DNA from: Hofstenia miamia
Lineage: Eukaryota; Xenacoelomorpha; Acoela
Length of the DNA: 64,000 nt
Reading direction: 5' to 3'
NCBI GenBank assembly: GCA_004352715.1
Contig: SCFE01000100.1
Location: 1,478,475 to 1,542,474, forward strand
Below are positions 25,201 through 35,963 of this stretch, piece by piece. The number at the start of each line of letters is the position of its first letter. Position 1 is the stretch's first letter. The translations under genes were made by a program, and so were the position numbers. The notes beneath the pieces are model-generated. The model saw only the letters and a list, made by a program, of their open reading frames with translations. It made no database searches and was not told the DNA's origin.

Positions 25201-26152
25201 GAACTTCTTCCAAAATGTGCATAATGCAATCACTATTGATATAAACAAGTGAAAGAACCAATTATGCATCACTAATGCAGACTCCTACCATGTGGCATAG
25301 TTGAGATAGATCCAATTCTAATACTAATCGATTACTACTCGCGTTTCCTTGTTCCAACCCCAATTGAAAACAAAATGACCACCACCACACAAAATGCGTT
25401 ATGAAACGTTTTTCATATACTTGGATTGCCTGATGAACTAGTTTTAGACAACACTACTCTATTCAGACCAAAAGAATTTATTCACTGGGCAAAAAAGCTT
25501 GATATCAAGCTCTCTTTACAAGTCCTTATCATCTGCATCAAAATGACTTGCAGAAAAGGGGGTAAATATGTTCAAAAAGTTAGCATTGAGATGTTGGAAT
25601 GTGCAAGAAGAAACAATGTATTATAATGCAACTACTCAGCGTGGTCACAATTTTCACCTTGTCAGTGTTTACACAGTAGACGTATCCATACTTTTATACC
25701 TGTACGTACCAAATTGCTAAAGCCTAAAATGAATGCACATGAAATAGAAATAGAGCAGATGAAAAAATCAATAAAGCAATAGAAGCACTATTATAATAGA
25801 AAAACAAAACCATTGGTCGTACTCTTTGATAGAAGAATGCTTGGAGTTATTACAAAAATAATTTTTTATCGTTCTTATGAGATTAAAACTGATTATAAAA
25901 CCATCATACGACGACATAGAAATGATATAAAGCCAAAGTCCCTTTGATAGTTCCAGATAATTACTTAGCATCAGAGTCTGGAATATCAAACTCAACAGCC
26001 ACTAAAAATAAAGGAGAAGTAACTGATGAAGCAACTACAAAACTTTCTAATGAAGGCCATGTGACGCTCAGTAATGAAGTACCTTTGCGACAGTGGCACT
26101 GAAGCAGAAGGCCGCCAGATAGACTTGTATATTATTTCTTGAAGAAACGGGG
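22261..26152 (+). pseudogene. Near full-length Ty3/gypsy gag-pol ruin
   Basis: Degraded coding pieces follow the complete gag-protease-RT-RNase H-integrase order. Gag lies at 22261-22569 (SVWPRFEKEFSLFL) and continues in another frame to about 22900. A nucleocapsid-like CGRNHPVRRCP segment is near 22915. Protease reads KVDSGVQCN near 23190. Reverse transcriptase pieces run from about 23640 to 24330 (LSLDAKELN, YVGFIIDRNGF). RNase H lies at about 24500-24850 (KSLSKGERKFSQIEN, SDHKPLESLQ, FFADTLSRL). The integrase zinc-binding part is at about 25000-25250, and the core at about 25310-25640 (LLIDYYSRFLVPTPIE, LPDELVLDNTTLF). The C-terminal tail ends near 26150. Stops and frameshifts are frequent. 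A purine-rich tract, GAAGAAACGGGG, directly precedes a TG-starting candidate LTR. Confidence 0.85.
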
Positions 26153-26369
26153 TGTAACATGTACGAAGGTAACTAAATGGAGATTTACTGTTTACCTTAG
26201 TATTCAAGTGATACTAGCGATGCTTACTTCAATATACGTGTATCATTTAGTAAGCTTCTATAATAAATTAATAATCATAAATTTTGATAACTCCATCTCT
26301 ACAATTGCTATATTATATTGCTAACAAATTTCTATCGCAATACATTTATTATTGCGATACATTATTACA
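26153..26369 (+). repeat. Candidate 3' LTR of the gypsy ruin
   Basis: It begins TGTAACATG immediately after a polypurine tract at 26141-26152 and can end at ATTATTACA, giving the TG...CA ends with short TGTAA/TTACA inverted repeats usual for LTRs. The length of about 217 bp is plausible. The right boundary is inferred only from this pattern, because no 5' LTR copy was found for comparison. Confidence 0.45.
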
Positions 26370-27229
26370 AGTTACTAATCATTATCTGTTTTTTAAACCC
26401 TGATCTTCGAAAAGACCAACTGCCTACAATTTTAATCAGAACTTAGATATAACAATATTTTTTGAAATTTATATTCATATTTTGTTAACAATACTCTCTT
26501 TCACTGCTACACTTGTGCTATTTTGATCAATTCAACATCATAACAAATTTTTTCAGGATGGAGGTAAGAGCACATAAAGTTTTGTTCTGTTACGTCTTGG
26601 AAGAGTTCGCAAAATGGCAAAACCTTTCTTCATGCAAAAAAACAAATAACAATGGAAAAACTTGTTTTTTTCCTTTCTATTTTTAATAGCATCGGTTACC
26701 TGTTTTGGAATTAAGCACTTGAAGTCTACGTAACGTTTTTATAAGTTGAAAAACCGATATTAAAAATTTAGTAAGGTTTCCAATTTTAAATTCATATATA
26801 AACTCAAGAATTTTGCATTAATATTGTTGGCCATGATATATGTCAAAACATACAATTAATTAGAATACGTATGTAAATGACCATTTTTTTCATAACTTGA
26901 ACACCATTATTAATTTTTGCAGTTGCATTTTACATTCTATCACTATAGAAAACATAATTTTCTCCCATCCTATTAGTTGAAATTCTTACAATATTCCAAT
27001 TTATACATCTTTTGCATATGGTTGTCTTTAAATGATTTTTGTGCTTGAGTTCTAAATGCCAGATACTCTCATTAATACAGTATTTAGCATTGTTAGACTA
27101 TCAGTGCTGACATTCTAAAATTTAGATCAAGATTTTGTAACATTTTTGTTAAATTTACCAACACATTGTGTGAAATTGATTAGTAAGTAAATCTATTATT
27201 ATACTGCATTCGACTTCATGTAATTATCT
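26370..27229. other. No gene seen
   Basis: AT-rich intergenic sequence without recognisable coding or repeat structure. Confidence 0.5.
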
Positions 27230-27946
27230 CAGGGTTGTAGTGGTTGATCCAACTCAAGCCAACCCAATGCATGGGTTGGATCAAATTTATTGTTAATTTT
27301 GGGTTGGGCTGGACTATGTCAAGTAATAAAAAGTATATAAGCATTTCAAAATATAGTAAGTCATGAATGTTTATATCATTGAAAGACATTATGCATGCAC
27401 GATTGCAGAATTGTTAGACATGGTTTTGTGTTTATTTCTTAGAATTCAGTATAATACTTTCTTAGTAGTTAATTTATTTTACTACTTAATACATTTTATA
27501 TGTTTCTTTTCAAGCATGTTTATTTATATTCGTCATCAAGCAAAGTAATTGTAGTTGAATCATATTTGGGTCACAATTTGACACAGCTTGGGTTAAGTCA
27601 AAATTAAATAGTTTAATTTTGGGTTGGGTGGGCATGATTTAAAATTAAGAAAACGTATCAATACACAAAAGCCAAAGAGTTAATCTGAAGTAGATCGAGT
27701 TCCAGTTTTCATATTTAACTAGGAAATTTACAACTCATATTCAGAAACTTGCACTTGACATTCAGAAGAAAGTTTCATATTCAGAAATTGGCATTTCATG
27801 TCCAGAAATTTACATTTCCTACTTAGAAGTCAAAAATAATTTTTACAATTATTCCCATATTCTAACCTAACAATATTTGAACATTATTTTTACCAACGAA
27901 GAATGACAGGTAATAAAAAATTTTGGTAAAATCTCATTTCACTTAT
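27230..27946. mobile_element. hAT-like element end with GGGTTGG word cluster and degenerate tandem repeats
   Basis: It starts CAGGGTTGTAGTGG, like a hAT terminal repeat. A cluster of GGTTGG/CCAACC words follows (about 27237-27320), including a near-palindrome CCAACCCA-ATGCA-TGGGTTGG. A second GGGTTGG cluster is at about 27560-27635. At about 27705-27830 an imperfect unit of roughly 20 bp built on CATTTCATATTCAGAAATT recurs several times. The right end of the element was not identified, and the region stops at a default-size gap. Family assignment is tentative. Confidence 0.4.
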
Positions 27947-28946
27947 NNNNNNNNNNNNNNNNNNNNNNNNNNNNNNNNNNNNNNNNNNNNNNNNNNNNNN
28001 NNNNNNNNNNNNNNNNNNNNNNNNNNNNNNNNNNNNNNNNNNNNNNNNNNNNNNNNNNNNNNNNNNNNNNNNNNNNNNNNNNNNNNNNNNNNNNNNNNNN
28101 NNNNNNNNNNNNNNNNNNNNNNNNNNNNNNNNNNNNNNNNNNNNNNNNNNNNNNNNNNNNNNNNNNNNNNNNNNNNNNNNNNNNNNNNNNNNNNNNNNNN
28201 NNNNNNNNNNNNNNNNNNNNNNNNNNNNNNNNNNNNNNNNNNNNNNNNNNNNNNNNNNNNNNNNNNNNNNNNNNNNNNNNNNNNNNNNNNNNNNNNNNNN
28301 NNNNNNNNNNNNNNNNNNNNNNNNNNNNNNNNNNNNNNNNNNNNNNNNNNNNNNNNNNNNNNNNNNNNNNNNNNNNNNNNNNNNNNNNNNNNNNNNNNNN
28401 NNNNNNNNNNNNNNNNNNNNNNNNNNNNNNNNNNNNNNNNNNNNNNNNNNNNNNNNNNNNNNNNNNNNNNNNNNNNNNNNNNNNNNNNNNNNNNNNNNNN
28501 NNNNNNNNNNNNNNNNNNNNNNNNNNNNNNNNNNNNNNNNNNNNNNNNNNNNNNNNNNNNNNNNNNNNNNNNNNNNNNNNNNNNNNNNNNNNNNNNNNNN
28601 NNNNNNNNNNNNNNNNNNNNNNNNNNNNNNNNNNNNNNNNNNNNNNNNNNNNNNNNNNNNNNNNNNNNNNNNNNNNNNNNNNNNNNNNNNNNNNNNNNNN
28701 NNNNNNNNNNNNNNNNNNNNNNNNNNNNNNNNNNNNNNNNNNNNNNNNNNNNNNNNNNNNNNNNNNNNNNNNNNNNNNNNNNNNNNNNNNNNNNNNNNNN
28801 NNNNNNNNNNNNNNNNNNNNNNNNNNNNNNNNNNNNNNNNNNNNNNNNNNNNNNNNNNNNNNNNNNNNNNNNNNNNNNNNNNNNNNNNNNNNNNNNNNNN
28901 NNNNNNNNNNNNNNNNNNNNNNNNNNNNNNNNNNNNNNNNNNNNNN
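27947..28946. other. Assembly gap of default size
   Basis: Exactly 1000 N bases. The sequence just before it reappears at 29376-29897, so the gap is probably not a real distance. Confidence 0.95.
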
Positions 28947-29375
28947 AGTAATTTATGTAAGGAAATTTTTGAAGTGAGAAACACTGGCAATATCCAATGA
29001 TGTTTTTATATCACCAAATACAAATCTCTTTCAAGTACCATTGTTTTCAGAAAATTCAAGGAGCGTTCGATTCGAACGAATATGCGACAAACTATAGTGA
29101 GACAGTTCATTACTTTCTGAAAATATAAAGAAAGTCAATTTACTAAAATTGAGAGTTTTATAATTGGTTAAGATGAAAAAGAAAAGATTTTTCAAATTGT
29201 ATTATAAAGCATTTCTCATTGCAAATTAAACAGCGTTATCTAAAATATTTACTTATGATAAATGAAATGCAAATATTTCAAAGAAGTTTCTTAGAGTTGT
29301 GAGCGAGCTCCATTCAAACATACTTTATTCAAACAGTTAGCTGCCCAACAAATAATGATATAAGTATATATATAN
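28947..29375. other. Small contig wedged between overlapping contig ends
   Basis: 428 bp of AT-rich sequence lie between the 1000-N gap and a single N at 29375. Both neighbours share 522 bp of sequence with each other, so this piece may be misplaced or represent an alternative allele. No gene was seen in it. Confidence 0.6.
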
Positions 29376-29897
29376 TTTGTGTTTATTTCTTAGAATTCAG
29401 TATAATACTTTCTTAGTAGTTAATTTATTTTACTACTTAATACATTTTATATGTTTCTTTTCAAGCATGTTTATTTATATTCGTCATCAAGCAAAGTAAT
29501 TGTAGGTGAATCATATTTGGGTCACAATTTGACACAGCTTGGGTTAAGTCAAAATTAAATAGTTTAATTTTGGGTTGGGTGGGCATGATTTAAAATTAAG
29601 AAAACGTATCAATACACAAAAGCCAATGAGTTAATCTGAAGTAGATCGAGTTCCAGTTTTCATATTTAACTAGGAAATTTACAACTCATATTCAGAAACT
29701 TGCACTTGACATTCAGAAGAAAGTTTCATATTCAGAAATTGGCATTTCATGTCCAGAAATTTACATTTCCTACTTAGAAGTCAAAAATAATTTTTACAAT
29801 TATTCCCATATTCTAACCTAACAATATTTGAACATTATTTTTACCAACGAAGAATGACAGGTAATAAAAAATTTTGGTAAAATCTCATTTCACTTAT
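29376..29897. repeat. 522-bp copy of 27425-27946
   Basis: Almost base-for-base repeat of 27425-27946, starting TTTGTGTTTATTTC and ending TTTCACTTAT. It then continues into new sequence (GATGAAGG). Two or three single differences are visible, for example GTAGTTGAATC versus GTAGGTGAATC. Past this point, at about 29900-30010, come further TTTCTGAAC/CATGAGATGG words that are the inverse of the degenerate repeats at 27705-27830. This suggests the same element continues to here. Confidence 0.85.
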
Positions 29898-30274
29898 GAT
29901 GAAGGTTAATATATTTTAAGTTGGCGCATGATGAAGATTGTTCAATATTTCTGAACATCAAATGCAAATTTCATAAACATGAGATGGAAAATTTCTGAAC
30001 TAAATGTGAAAAGAAGATATATAAGTGCATGGGCTAAAGTTTATAACGATCTATTTTTATAACTTTACATCAAAACATTTACGAATAAGTCTTTGCTTAT
30101 CATGGCTCCTTATTCTAAACCCTATGGTTGGGTCAAAATATCTTGCACTATATACAACCTTGAAGTATATTCTGTTAGCATATACAAGAATATCAGTGTA
30201 CTACATGTAAAACATGAAAAAGTATTCACTTGGATAAAACAGAAAACATAAAACATAGTGAAGTTGTAAGCTCA

Positions 30275-30360
30275 AAACAGACTTGTCAACGAGCCGAGCT
30301 TCTAACGAGCCGAGCCGATCTTGAGCACTATATTTGATATACAACGAGCCCAAAACGAGC
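30275..30360. repeat. CGAGCC word cluster
   Basis: About six copies of GAGCC, mostly as ACGAGCCGAGC, lie within 85 bp of otherwise AT-rich sequence. A similar cluster lies at about 50034-50090. Such degenerate short-word clusters are known from the subterminal regions of some hAT elements. No terminal repeat was identified here. Confidence 0.5.
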
Positions 30361-30490
30361 CTATTTTAGGTAAAGCAAGTTTATAGTTCTTCTTGTTAAT
30401 TTGATTATGGAGATTTTTCTTAGTTTTTGCAGTCAGTATGCCTTTCCTATAATCTTATTTAAGAAATGTTTATTAATCCTTTCTGGTGCT

Positions 30491-30510
30491 TTGTATCACT
30501 CATGATACAA
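30491..30510. repeat. Palindrome 1, left end of piggyBac
   Basis: TTGTATCA and TGATACAA arms of 8 bp around CTCA, starting 14 bp inside the left terminus. It shares its arms with the palindromes at 30832 and 33024. Confidence 0.8.
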
Positions 30511-30831
30511 TTCATTTAACATTGTTTATAAACTTTGGTTACATGTCTTATACTTATATTTTGTTTTAGATAGTTAATTTTATCTTTGGTAAGTGTGAAA
30601 ATCTATAATAGGCCGTTTTAAGCATGTGTATCATGAAATTATGGCAAAACATGTAAGCAGCTGTATAAACAGCTAAATATAGGGTGGTGAGAATGGCTTG
30701 TTACTCAACTAATATTTGTATTTGCTTTATTTTTGATCTTTTTTTATAAATACAATGAGTAAAGTTAATAATGGAATTTTATAATTCCATACTTTCTTAA
30801 TTTTTTTTAAAAATTAACAAGCTGTAAACTA

Positions 30832-30853
30832 TTTGTATCACAGGTGATACAAA
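30832..30853. repeat. Palindrome 2, upstream of the transposase
   Basis: Perfect 10-bp arms (TTTGTATCAC and GTGATACAAA) around AG, about 355 bp inside the left terminus and just before the coding region. It may act as a transposase-binding or autoregulatory site; that role is inferred. Confidence 0.8.
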
Positions 30854-30969
30854 ATTTCATAAGGGGTCAAATTTTGAATATATATATGAGGTTACACTAC
30901 CGTCTTAAATCAGTTATATTTAGAAACTGTTGGGTATTGGTGAACGTTCCTATCCGTCTTAATGCAATT

Positions 30970-32805
30970 ATGGCTAGTCATAAAGAAAGATTTAATTTGC
31001 ATGAAGCTATTACACACATATTTGAACCAGGATCTGAATCTGAGATGTCTGATCTTGATGATTCAGAAGATGAAGATTTCGAACCGGAATTTATTGAAAG
31101 GTCTGTGGCTCAAGATTTTGAGAAAAGTGTTAACGTGGCTGAAATAACAAATGATGCAGTAGAAGAAAAACAGGCGATAGTGGTTGAAAATGATAATAGT
31201 TCACAAGGTCATATACCATCTAAGGAAAGTGCAAGTAATCAAAGGCGTGTATATAGATGGAGAAAAAAAAATCCTATAGATTTTGATACTACATTTTCAG
31301 GAAATGAATTCAGTCCACCACCCGAAAATGTAGAAGAAATGACTCCTCTGCAGTACTTTAAACTGTTTTGGGATGCTAATATAATTGAACATATTTCTTA
31401 TCATACTAACCTGTATAGTACTCAGCAAACGGGAAGTTCCATAGACACAAACATTGAAGAGATAGAGATATTTTTTGGGATTCAAATGACAATGGCTATC
31501 GTAAAAATATCTCAGTACAAAATGTATTGGTCTCCTGAATTCCGTTATGACCGTATTGCTACAGCAATGTCATTAAAACGATACGAAACATTAAGAAAGT
31601 TTATCCATGTAAATGACAATACTTCTAGAAGGGATCCTGCGAACCTAAGTGATAAACTTTTTAAAATACGACCATTGCTAAACATGGTAAGGAATAATTG
31701 CATTAAAATTGAGCCTGAGCAGTGTCATTCAATAGACGAGCAAATCATTCCAGCCAAAACAAAACGCAGCGGGGGCGTAAAGCAATATAATCCGAGGAAA
31801 ATTCACAAATGGGGCTTTAAGAATATGATGCGGGCTGGTAAATCTGGCATAGTGTATGACTTTTTTATGTATGGAGGAAAGCACAGTGCCGGCACAGAAA
31901 AGTGTGGGGCGGAACAGTCAGTTCTTCGTTTAGTTGAAGATCTTCCTAAAAATCAGAATTTTCAAGTATTTTTTGACAATTGGTTTTCTACACTTCCGTT
32001 GTTAATAAAATTAAAATCGTCAGGGATTCTAGCAACTGCAACATTTCGATCGAATCATATAGCTGGTTGTCCACTCATGAGTGATAAAGATCTGAAAGCA
32101 GGTGGTCGTGGTAGTTTTGATTATCGCATTGATTTGAATTCTTGTTTGCTTATATTAAAATGGTACGACAATAAAGGAGTAGTTGTTGGATCAACATTCT
32201 CTAGTGTAGATGCTACAAGCACAAAGCAGCGATGGGAGGCAAAAAAGAAAGAATATTATAATATTATGTATCCTGATAAGGTGCAAGAATACAATGAGTA
32301 TATGGTAGGGGTGGATTTGATTGATATGTTAATTTCACTGTATCGAGTTGATATACAGACTAGAAAAAGGTGGTATTTGAAGATCGTGACCCATCTAGTC
32401 AACATTTGTAATGTTAATGGATGACTTCTCTACAGAAGATACAGCAACCAGCTCCATATTAATAAAAAGCAACAGTATTCTCTTCTGCAATTTATAAGAA
32501 TGGTAGCAAATGCTTTATTATTAACAGGAAAACACCCCTAAAAAACGAAGTTTATCTCCAGAAGTAAGAGTTGGAAAAAAACCAATGATACCAAAGCCCG
32601 TTGTTGACGTTAGATATGATGGGGTTCACCAATGGCCTGAATTGACGTTAGATATGATGGAGTTCACCATTGGCCTGAATTTAAAGAAAAACGAAATAGA
32701 TGCAGGGAATGCTCAATGTTGAGTTTTGTATATTGCTCTAAGTGCCAAATGTGTCTTTGCTTTCAAAAGGATAGAAACTGTTTTAAAACATTTCACAACC
32801 AATAA
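30970..32805 (+). pseudogene. piggyBac transposase (DDE_Tnp_1_7 type), recently inactivated
   Basis: The open frame runs from 30844 to 32424. I prefer the ATG at 30970, because the residues before it do not resemble the family and MASHKERF begins the usual acidic, Ser/Asp/Glu-rich N-terminus (DLDDSEDEDFEPEF). The catalytic core follows: SIDEQIIPAKT carries the first Asp, FFDNWFSTLPLL the second and MVGVDLIDMLISLY the third. TGA at 32422-32424 interrupts the frame, which continues to a second stop near 32541. After a further frame change and a 38-bp tandem duplication at 32604-32679, a C-terminal cysteine-rich domain remains at about 32680-32805, with RCRECS, YCSKCQMCLCF and RNCFKTFHN. That domain normally binds the transposon ends. 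About 484 residues precede the first stop. No host-domesticated function is suggested. Confidence 0.9.
32604..32679. repeat. 38-bp tandem duplication within the transposase
   Basis: Two adjacent 38-bp units starting TTGACGTTAGATATGATGG differ at three positions or fewer. Because 38 is not a multiple of three, the duplication shifts the frame between the catalytic core and the cysteine-rich C-terminus. Confidence 0.85.
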
Positions 32806-33023
32806 CTTACTTACTAAAGCTTGCTAACGTCATCGTTATTTTAGGCACTTGCTAATATTTTGTTTAAATTTTTTTACAATAATATAAAAGATTTGGTAAG
32901 ATAATTTCAGATCACTGTTGTAGTTTTTAAAATGGTATATAACAATAAAAGAAACAGCATTGATTAAATATTGGACTACAAAAAGTTCTATTTCCCGAAC
33001 AAAACAAGACCCCTAAGGTAAAA

Positions 33024-33041
33024 TGTATCACTGGTGATACA
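33024..33041. repeat. Palindrome 3, right end of piggyBac
   Basis: Perfect 8-bp arms (TGTATCAC and GTGATACA) around TG, about 131 bp inside the right terminus. It is the same word as in palindromes 1 and 2. Confidence 0.8.
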
Positions 33042-33284
33042 AATGATATATTCATTGTAAAAAAAATAATTTAAATTTTTTTAATAATATTTCATCATAA
33101 CGAACCCTTACACCAATAATAAATCAAAAAAAAATTTTTTCGACTGCAATTTCAAAAATAGCGCAGAAAGGGTTAAGAACGTTTTTCCTCGAAATGTATC
33201 CCACTTCCAATGGAATTAAATGGTAAGCAAGCATGCCATGCATTTATATGTGCTGAATTACTTCCATTCGATTTACTCTTCTCC

Positions 33285-33598
33285 NNNNNNNNNNNNNNNN
33301 NNNNNNNNNNNNNNNNNNNNNNNNNNNNNNNNNNNNNNNNNNNNNNNNNNNNNNNNNNNNNNNNNNNNNNNNNNNNNNNNNNNNNNNNNNNNNNNNNNNN
33401 NNNNNNNNNNNNNNNNNNNNNNNNNNNNNNNNNNNNNNNNNNNNNNNNNNNNNNNNNNNNNNNNNNNNNNNNNNNNNNNNNNNNNNNNNNNNNNNNNNNN
33501 NNNNNNNNNNNNNNNNNNNNNNNNNNNNNNNNNNNNNNNNNNNNNNNNNNNNNNNNNNNNNNNNNNNNNNNNNNNNNNNNNNNNNNNNNNNNNNNNNN
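33285..33598. other. Assembly gap
   Basis: 314 N bases just right of the piggyBac element. Confidence 0.95.
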
Positions 33599-33859
33599 GA
33601 TGAGTTATGTTTGTACCCTTGCGGCCAATATTGACTGCTGGTCACGTATAGACGTTGCATACCGTCAGCATAAAAAATCCATCACCCATCTATGATATGC
33701 AGAGTGCTTCATCATCGCCAAATATCTGATAAAAAATAATATACCAAAATCAATTAAATCTTATGGTCCTCATGCTAAACATAAAAATATCCGCAATTTG
33801 ATTTTCGTCTTACAGCTAGTTTTTAAATGATTAAGATTAATAATATTCTCACGCCTAAT

Positions 33860-34260
33860 AATTCAAATGGACCATTAATAATTCCTGCATGCACTCTTAG
33901 GCAAGTGACTCAATTCATCATATTAGTCCATATTACACCAAATTTCGAAAAGACCTTTATGTACCCAGATATCTGACCACTTCAGCAAGCACGTTACTAC
34001 CTATAACGCATTTCGCAGGAACTTTTCAATATATGACACTGAACATTGAGGAATACTGCTCGATTCAGATATGTACACTGCAAATGCTTGCTTAGAATTA
34101 TCAAAAGCCTTTGATTAAATCAATTATTCTATTTTTTCCGATAATTAGCAAGCTTACGATTTTCTGTTGAAAGTACTAGTGTATGATCAAGTTAGCCAAC
34201 AAATAGAATACGTAAAGGTGAAAAACGCATTTTCAAACTGGGTACAGGCATGTCTAGACT
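33860..34260 (+). pseudogene. Weak non-LTR (LINE) reverse transcriptase relic
   Basis: Plus-strand frames contain LELSKAFD followed by a stop and INYSIFSDN near 34100-34145, then YVKVKNAFSNW near 34208-34242. These match the order and spacing of the conserved L-S-K-A-F-D-T-I-N-H and R-x-Q-Y-V-K blocks of LINE reverse transcriptases. The surrounding sequence is broken by stops and frame changes, and no endonuclease domain, 5' end or poly(A) tail was found. Clade is not assignable. Confidence 0.5.
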
Positions 34261-34596
34261 AACAATTATTGATCATCTATTAATTTATCAGATGTAAATC
34301 TGTAATCTGAACATGCCTTGCATGTCATAATAGCGTGCAATAATAGTAGTTTAGACTGAGTGAAGACCGTAACAATGGGACACACTGAGATTGGAAGCCT
34401 CGTTTATGGCGATTGAAAAATATTTAAACACCACACCACTCTTGCAATCCCTCTACATCACACGATTGCCCAGTAGCCATGTACTTTTACTTGTCATAGC
34501 TTACTTGCTATGTTTAGTTCCATAGTAATAATAGGCCACATTAATAAAATCACGTAATCTATTTGATGTATGGTTTTTTCTTTCATTGCTTTAGAT

Positions 34597-35358
34597 CAGG
34601 CATACATAATTCATGCATGCCATGTTCTGTTTTGTGGGCATGCTAAAGCACGTAAGTCTTGACTTTTCTGATGATATTCTCATTGTACTCAATCTAAAAT
34701 AAATCACACAAACGCCGGAGATTTAATGATGGATTAATTTTTTACATTGTAGTGAACAAAAACATTTAAATTGTAAATATACACATTTCGGTAGTAAAAA
34801 ACTAAATGATTTAGGAGTAATATTATGAAGGCCTCTTGCGAATCTCCGTTTTGTTTTGTACTCTATTTATTTCTCAATGGATGGGGACGTACTGCGCCAC
34901 TAGGTCAATTTCAACGTGTACAGGCTAGCGTAAAATCTAGGCTGAAGGTGCCTGTTGCGTAGAATTCTAAGTTTTCTTTTGTGCACAACACAACATGTTG
35001 TATGAGGCATACAATTCATTTATAAATCTAAAACTTTGTATTTCAAATAATAATTTGGTTATATATTGTTTTTTTATTTTCAAACCTAATTATTGCGTTA
35101 TGGCATGAAAATATAGGAATTATAATTTCATGTGATATTGATTTGTGATTTTACAATAAAAAAAATGCATAGAATGTGCAGTCCGGGAAATGGAATAATT
35201 TTTCAAAAAAATGATTTCATTAGCAAGTTATTCCAAGTTTTGCCTGAGTGTAAAAAAACATGACATATATGTATATATGCATTCAATGTTATGTGGAACC
35301 GGACATTACATGCATCTATAAGATTGGCCCATGAGCCGCTTTAAGTTGTGCACCCCTG
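34597..35358. mobile_element. hAT-type non-autonomous element, 762 bp
   Basis: The left end begins CAGGCATACATAATT; the right end, as reverse complement, begins CAGGGGTGCACAACT, matching at 10 of 15 positions. The element is flanked by CTTTAGAT (34589-34596) and CCTTAGAT (35359-35366), an 8-bp target duplication with one difference, as expected for hAT. No transposase frame is present. It lies about 430 bp beyond the dystrobrevin stop codon and could affect that gene's 3' end formation. Confidence 0.7.
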
Positions 35359-35787
35359 CCTTAGATTGTTTAAGGGATTATCAGCATTCCTCATATTAGG
35401 CCATAGCTTTTGCCATTAATCTTCAAAATTATCAAATAAGGAAAATCATTAGAAAAAATCTTTTGTTGAAGAAAAATTAAATTCGGCTAATTATTTTGAA
35501 AAGTCCTTGGGTTGTATTCTATATCATACAACTCATTTAAAACAAACTATCCCGTAAAAAAGAAAAGTAACTTAACAATTGCTGCAATGTAAGCTTTGTT
35601 CGATAAATATTATTCTATTCATTTTGCTAAGAGAAATTAACAAAATTTGGAAAACAGAATGTTATAGAATAGATTTTACAAATCCTTAAAAAAAATTTAA
35701 AATAATAATATATTTATCAAATTGCAAATATAAAATTAATTACACTAAGATATCATTAAAAATAAACAATTTAGCCATTATAAATTC

Positions 35788-35963
35788 TCATTGATAAAAT
35801 TTTGAAGGAGTCTGAGGATATTGCAAAGGCGCTAGCTGGTCTGAATTTGGCGGGTGGTCGTAAACAGAGTTGGATGCTAACGGGTACGACTGTGAAAGCG
35901 CGTTCGGCTGCATGTGAGAGAAGGAGTCGGACGCTCGATGAAGAGTACCATGACCATCTTCAT
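35788..35963 (-). CDS. DTN: Dystrobrevin terminal coding exon
   Basis: 176 nt including the TGA. The acceptor cttttag/AT completes the codon opened by exon F. It encodes a Ser/Pro/Asn/Gln-rich tail ending TPSKFYQ with no similarity I recognise. Placement rests on phase, open frame, acceptor and position. No clear AATAAA follows within 400 bp on the minus strand. Confidence 0.75.

Larger units (their letters stand above)
30477..33172 (+). mobile_element. piggyBac-family element, about 2.7 kb, with TTAA target sites
   Basis: The element is flanked by TTAA on both sides (30473-30476 and 33173-33176), the obligatory piggyBac target. The ends are inverted: TCCTTTCTGGTGC on the left and, as reverse complement, CCCTTTCTGCGC on the right. 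The 2696-bp length and a single plus-strand transposase gene fit the family. Three palindromes built on TGTATCAC/GTGATACA lie at 30491-30510, 30832-30853 and 33024-33041. The copy is dead through lesions in the last quarter of the transposase but is otherwise well preserved, so its arrival was relatively recent compared with the gypsy relics. Confidence 0.92.
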
